Source: Lantana camara
Taxonomy: Eukaryota > Streptophyta > Magnoliopsida > Lamiales > Verbenaceae
Length of the DNA stretch: 64,000 bases
Reading direction: 5' to 3'
Assembly (NCBI GenBank): GCA_037501455.1
Contig: CM074865.1
Coordinates: forward strand, 10,639,001 to 10,703,000
Below are positions 59,142 through 64,000 of this stretch, piece by piece (position 1 is the first letter of the stretch; each line of letters opens with the position of its first letter). A model generated the notes under the pieces. The model saw nothing but the letters and a program-made list of their open reading frames with translations. It was not told the DNA's origin and searched no databases. The translations under genes were made by a program, and so were the position numbers.

Positions 59142-60390
59142 GTGGAAAGATACTTTAATAACATTTTCGACTCGAGTTTGCCTTCATTGGATGAGATTGA
59201 TACCACTATCGAGTGTGTGGAACAAAGAGTCACGCCTGATATGAACTCCATTCTGAGTGCTCCGTTCACTGCAGCGGAAATAGACAAAGCCCTTTCCCAA
59301 ATGGTCCCCCCTCAAGTCACCCGGTCCGGACGGTATGCCTCCAGTTTTCTTCCAGAGATATTGGTCTATAGTTCGCCCTGATGTTGTTAATTGTACTCTG
59401 GAATTTTTGAATCATGGCCGTTCTTCTAACCTCATGCATCATACTCATATAGTACTGATACCTAAATGCAAATTTCCTGAAACGATGTCCCAACTCCGCC
59501 CCATTAGCCTCTGCTCTGTTATCTACAAATTGGCTTCAAAAGCTATCACTAATAGGCTAAAACCTTTCATGCATCTTATCATCTCTCCTTCTCAGAGTGC
59601 TTTTGTTCCAAGTTATCTTATTACTGATAATGTACTTGTTGCCTATGAGCTAAACCATTTCATCAAGAACAGGAAGACAGGTAGAGGGATTTTTTGCCCT
59701 TAAACTCAACATGAGTAAGGCGTATGACCGGGTGGAATGAACTTTCCTGGAACGAGTTCTCTTGAGGTTAGGCTTTTGCTCCCACTTTGTGAATATTATT
59801 ATGCGCTGCATTTCTTCTGTCACCTACTCTTTCGTCCTCAATGGTTCCCTTTTTGGTCATGTCTTCTCCAAACGGGGCCTCCGTCAAGGAGACCCCCTCT
59901 TCGCTTACTTATTTCTTTTTTGTGCTGAGGTTTTTAGCAGGCTCATTGCGACAGATCGGCGTATACAGGAAGTGGCTATCTGCAGACGTGCTCCCCACGT
60001 TTCTCGTATGCTCTTCGTAGACGACACCATGATCTTTGCCAAAGCAGGTTCTATTTCAGTTGAGGGGATTTGAGATGTACTCCGTACTTACGAACAAGTC
60101 TCTGGGCAAGCTGTGAACTGCCAAAAATCTTCGATTGTTTTTAGCCCTAATGTCGCCAGAGAAACACGGGAAAGGATTTTACACCTTCTCGGAGTTACTG
60201 AAGTTCCCAGACATGATAAATATTTAGGCCTCCCGACAGTTATTGGTTCTAAGAAAAAGAAAGTTTTCGACAACATCCGGGATCGGGTCTGGTCTAAGAT
60301 CCAAGGTTGGTCTGAGAAGCTCCTATCACAAGCTGGAAAAGAAATTCTTATTAAAGCAGTTCTTCAAGCTATCCCAGCATTTCGATGAGC
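59142..60390 (+). pseudogene. LINE reverse transcriptase region, broken
   Basis: Recognisable motifs in order: LRPISLCSVIYKLASKAITN, SQSAFVPSYLITDN, LKLNMSKAYDRVEW (with TGA in place of the codon after the Glu), GLRQGDPLFAYLF, and the active site FVDDT at about 60017-60031. Then come GQAVNCQKSS and KYLGLPTVIGSKKK. At least four frameshifts or stops lie between them (near 59330, 59700, 59740, 60072). Confidence 0.88.
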
Positions 60391-62026
60391 TGCTTTCACT
60401 TGTCGGATTCTCTCCTTTCCGATATTAAGAAAATGATTCGGGACTTTTGGTGGAATAATGGAAACAAGGACAAAATCCACTGGGTTAATTGGCAAAGGTT
60501 GTGTGAAAGTAAAAAAACTGGTGGAATTGGTTTTCGTGATCTTAGAGCTTTCAATTTGGCTCTCTTGGCTAAACAATGTTGGAGAATCACTACAACACCT
60601 CATTGTCTCCTCTCTCAACTGTTGAAAGCACGCTACTTTGCTCGGTCAGATTTTAGTAAGGCCTCTCTCGGCTACAAACCTTCCCTTACTTGGAGGAGCC
60701 TCCTCGCGGCGCGCCCGATCTTCTTGGCAGGCTCTAGATGGAGGGTTGGAAATGGCACTTCAATTCGAGTTTGGCATAACCAGTGGTTACCCCACCCCAA
60801 TAACTTCAAGCCGGTCACGCCTCAGCCCGCTGGCTCCCCGATCTTTTTCGCTAAGGATCTCCTCAACCCCGATATGGGCAACTGGAATTTTGAGCTTATT
60901 CAGATTACTTTTCTTCCAGTGGACGCTGAACTTATTCTCTCTATCCCTCCTGGCAGCCACTTATCCCAAGACCGTGTTGTTTGGCACTTCAGTAATTTGG
61001 GGATCTTTTCTGTCAAGAGTGCATACCACGTGGCTCGTTCGTTGAGCCCAAAGTGGAGTCTCATTGCTGGTCCTTCGGCTAGAATTAATTGGTCTTTTAT
61101 TTGGTCGGCTAAGGTTGCTCCAGAAGTGAAGGTTTTCATTTGGTGTTTATGTTCTAACGCACTTGCTACTTCATCAAATCTTATCAGACGCCACCGCTCT
61201 TTGTCTCAGCTTTGCCCTTTCTGCGAGAATGCTCCGGAGGACTACTCTCACCTCTTCTTCTCCTGTGATTTCGCACGCCAAGTTTGGGCTCTTTTCAACC
61301 TCCCGTCTGATTGCATTTCGTTTAGTGGTTGTGACCCTCTTTCTTGGATCTTCTCGGCCTCCCGTAAACTTGATTTTGGGGAGATTGCCCTCTTCCTCAC
61401 GATCATTTGGTCTATTTGGTGGTTCCGGAACATTAAGGGTTTTGATGGTAATCATGTTCTCCCGGGAGATGCCGTCTCTTTTACCCGTACCTACAACTCA
61501 ACTTTTCTTGCTGGTGCTCACTTGCACTCTTTCAGGCTCCCCTCTCTTGCTCAGACAGGCTGGATTCCCCCTCTTGAGGGTGCTATTAAGATCAATTTTG
61601 ATGGTGCGACTTTTGCCAATTCCGGAGAAGTTGGTTTTGGTGTGGTGGCTAGGGACTTGTTTGGGGGTTGTGTGGGCTGGCTCTCCAATCGTTTTTAGTG
61701 GCGAGGTCACTGAAGGTTTGGCTGCACATGCTGCTGCAGATCTTGCGATTAGATTTGGTTAGAATTCGGTTATTTTGGAGGGCGATTGCCTCAACATTGT
61801 CAACAAGCTAGCTGCTTCGTTCGATGACTGTTCAGAGACTGGGAACATTGTTCTTGAAACCCGCCGTTTACTGTCATGCATCCCTACTTTTTCCCTCTCT
61901 CATGTTCGCAGATCAGGCAACATGGTTGCTCACTGCCTAGCCCGTGAAGCCCGATTCCCCCAGGAAGGAACAGATAACCCCCCTGCTGCTACTCTTCGAT
62001 TTTTGCTTGCTGAATCTCCTGGATGA
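60385..62026 (+). pseudogene. LINE zinc-binding (zf-RVT) and RNase H domains
   Basis: The longest intact piece (60385-61698, 437 codons) includes WWNNGNKDKIHWVNW and ESKKTGGIGFRDLRAFNLAL after the reverse transcriptase. The zf-RVT domain follows (FSVKSAYHVAR, WSAKVAPEVKVFIW, LCPFCENAPEDYSHLFFSC). RNase H starts at INFDGA and breaks at TTTTTAG (61698). It goes on in another frame with EGDCLNIVNKLA and the final SHVRRSGNMVAHCLAREA motif up to about 61955. Plant L1 elements with RNase H have this order. Confidence 0.87.
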
Positions 62027-62178
62027 TTGGCTTCTCGTGTTGGTTTGTGTATGCTGTATGTTAAGTTTCGCTTTGTTCCTTGCTGCTGGTTCTTCTGTTG
62101 TTGTAGTCTGTAGCAGCTTCTCTGGGTGGCCTTGCTGGCACCTTCTGTTGTCAAAAAAAACAAAAACTCAAGCATATT

Positions 62179-63475
62179 CAACCACATTCAGTAAAAGAAT
62201 TAAAGGATTATCTAGACACCGTTATTAATGGTTATAACACTAGATTATTGATGAGATTACACGTCTTATCAGTTTGTAAATTAATTTGATTTTGTCAGGT
62301 ACATTCATAATGAGCAGGTTTAAATATGATTTTTCACTAAAGTTGCATAAATTTCAAGATCTCAAACTAATTTTAATGATTTCACGTTACGAACTTGTGA
62401 GTGATCATGATCTGTTGCAAAAAAATAAAATTTCAAAATTCATATTCACGGTGTATAACTTTAAGTTATTTAAATTACTATAAAAAAAAAATATCTATTG
62501 AACTTCCTAATTTTATTTTGGTCAAATTATATGTTGAGACCATAGCATCCTAAATCCAAAAATACCTTCGAATTCAACGAATCCTTATAAAAAATTTATG
62601 TCCTAGCTCATGCATGAAGAGAGGCGGTGAACTTCCTGACTTATGTATACAATTTATTTCTTATCTTTTACCAGGAACAATTTCCAAAGTCATCCTACTA
62701 ATAATAGACATTCACCATTCAAATTAAATCGCTATCCGTATGGATATTCTGTTCGTACCCTCTTGTGTGTATAGGTGCATCATAATTTATAGATAATATC
62801 AAGCTTTTGGTTTTATTTTATTCTTTTCCCTGGTTGATGTTTGACCTGAGCATCTGCTTTATCTTTACTTTGCACAAAACGAACCTTTACCTAACGGATA
62901 AATTATTGGCAGCTATTTTTATGTTTGACCAGGCATTTATAAAGTTATTATTGATTCATATTCTACATGCACAACACGAGCCTTTGTTTATTCTTTCTTT
63001 TTCTTTTAGATATGATACTCATCAATACAAACTACCTATATTAATAAGAGACTAAATGTTGAAAATTTTTAGAAGAATGATAAGACAATTAAATAACGAT
63101 ATTATAATATATTTGCTATATGAAGGTTTGGTTGAACTGAATCTAATTAGAAAATTTTAATTCAAATTCATCTCAACGGAACCTAATCAATCATATGAGC
63201 AAATATATTATAATTATTATTTGATTTTTTTCACAAATTCATTGACAAATATTTCTCTTTGGGTACAGTAATTCCACAGAACTTTATATGGACAAGAATT
63301 AGATAGGTTTTGTACCTTTCAAGGGTGTTGTGGTCGACAAGATGATGATGTTCTCCAAGGAAAACACTCTCCATGAAAGGAATAAGTGACATGACATCAT
63401 TTCCATAAACAAACTACAGCATCAGCAAGTAAAAATTTACTCAAATAGCACACACACACACATATATGTATACTA
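62179..63475. other. Upstream region of DUF247 copy C
   Basis: AT-rich. The first 600 bases show nothing recognisable. From about 62800 it matches the duplication block (TTTTGGTTTTATTTTATTC, then CATGCACAACACGAG near 62966). The conserved pre-gene segment lies at 63332-63410 (GTCGACAAGATGATGATG, GACATCATTTCCATA). This copy lacks the Mutator-like insertions of copy B. Confidence 0.6.
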
Positions 63476-64000
63476 ATGGCGAGCTTGTCAAACTCCAGAA
63501 AAGACCACAAAAGCACGAAAGAACTTGCCAATGCTGCTGAAGATGAAAACTTCCCATCTGAAATCACGACGATCCCACGGCCAAGAGCGCTCCACAGAGT
63601 TCCACCTCAAGTGCGAGCAAACAAGGAATATCTTTATGCTCCCCTCGTTTTCCCGCTGGGCCCATATCACCACGATGAAGACCGGTTTCATCAGGCGGAG
63701 CAACTTAAAAACGAGGTCCTCAATATTAAGCTCGACAAAAACACCCAGGCCTTCGCCCGCGGCGAGTTTCTGAAGCGCGCACAAGAAATCAGAAACTTCT
63801 ACGGAGGCCTGAGAGGTTACACTTACGACGACAATACATTGGCCGAGATGATGCTTCGTGATGCATGCTTCATTGTATACCACATGGAGTCGTTTGATTA
63901 TGAATGCAAACAAGTTTTTGGTCATATAAAACGTCGCCTTGGATTGTCCGGAAGTATATTCATGCGGCGTGATTTCTGCATGTTGGAGAATCAGCTTCCA
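63476..64000 (+). CDS. DUF247 membrane protein, copy C, cut by window end
   Basis: Open from ATG 63476 to the last base: 175 codons, with no stop in the visible part. It starts MASLSNSRKD like the other two. It has LYAPLVFPLGPYHHDEDRF, LAEMMLRDACFIVYHM and the beginning of the MLENQLP block. Its N-terminus is about 12 residues shorter than copy A, and it shares the ExFxYECKQVFGHI-type segment length with copy B. Whether the rest, including the C-terminal anchor, is intact lies outside the window. Confidence 0.88.
   Translation, partial: MASLSNSRKDHKSTKELANAAEDENFPSEITTIPRPRALHRVPPQVRANKEYLYAPLVFPLGPYHHDEDRFHQAEQLKNEVLNIKLDKNTQAFARGEFLKRAQEIRNFYGGLRGYTYDDNTLAEMMLRDACFIVYHMESFDYECKQVFGHIKRRLGLSGSIFMRRDFCMLENQLP

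Larger units (their letters stand above)
57084..62166 (+). mobile_element. LINE (L1-type) retrotransposon, 5'-truncated and decayed
   Basis: The body is flanked by the 12-bp target duplication CTCAAGCATATT: complete at 62167-62178, and at the left split by the Harbinger element into CTCAA (52271-52275) and GCATATT (57077-57083). An A-rich tail (CAAAAAAAACAAAAA) ends at 62166. Domain order: ORF1 tail, endonuclease, reverse transcriptase, zinc-binding domain, RNase H. This is the layout of plant L1-type LINEs. Multiple stops and frameshifts are present. The start of ORF1 is missing, as expected for 5' truncation during target-primed reverse transcription. Confidence 0.93.

Overview
This is a repeat-rich window from a plant nuclear genome, almost certainly a eudicot. 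The evidence is a spliced type-1 lipid-transfer-protein gene, a tandem family of plant DUF247 membrane proteins, and plant lineages of Ty1/copia, CACTA, PIF/Harbinger, Mutator-like, hAT-like, LINE and SINE elements. The species cannot be named from the sequence. There are no rRNA genes, no convincing tRNA genes and no CRISPR arrays.

Layout. 1-3110 is AT-rich repeat DNA of unknown family with a cluster of small hairpins. 3614-13777 is a complete, recent Ty1/copia element on the minus strand (1.96-kb LTRs, TSD TCACG) whose gag-pol carries two frameshifts. About 13841-16450 is the 5' part of a second copia element on the plus strand: LTR, primer-binding site, leader, then about 17 codons of Gag before a break. 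16870-21115 is the first of three related blocks, each built around a DUF247 gene. Copy A (18490-19896) is intact, copy B (49860-51280) is a pseudogene, and copy C (63476 onward) is open to the window edge.

Centre. A lipid-transfer-protein gene has exon 1 at 22491-22837 and a 10-base coding exon 2 at 41740-41749. The intron between them is 18.9 kb because an 18,392-bp CACTA transposon (23244-41635, TSD GTC) sits inside it. That element was itself entered by a second CACTA (26562-38633, 12,072 bp, TSD TAT). The inner element is structurally complete: matched TIRs, subterminal repeats, and open spliced frames for a TNPD-like transposase (1150 aa) and a TNPA-like protein (453 aa). The outer one is a decayed non-autonomous derivative with TNPA remnants and what looks like a captured host gene fragment.

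Right half. 43350-49433 holds a hAT-like element containing a SINE, two Mutator-like elements with 9-bp TSDs, a short MITE and another SINE-like insertion. 52276-57073 is a PIF/Harbinger element with an intact Myb/SANT-like gene and a transposase broken by one stop codon. It landed inside the 5' target-site duplication of a degraded LINE (57084-62166).

The DUF247 blocks act as built-in controls. Where one copy has an insertion, a sister copy often shows the empty site, so several element boundaries rest on direct comparison and not only on terminal motifs. Host genes are few: one LTP gene, the DUF247 family, and possibly the captured fragment.
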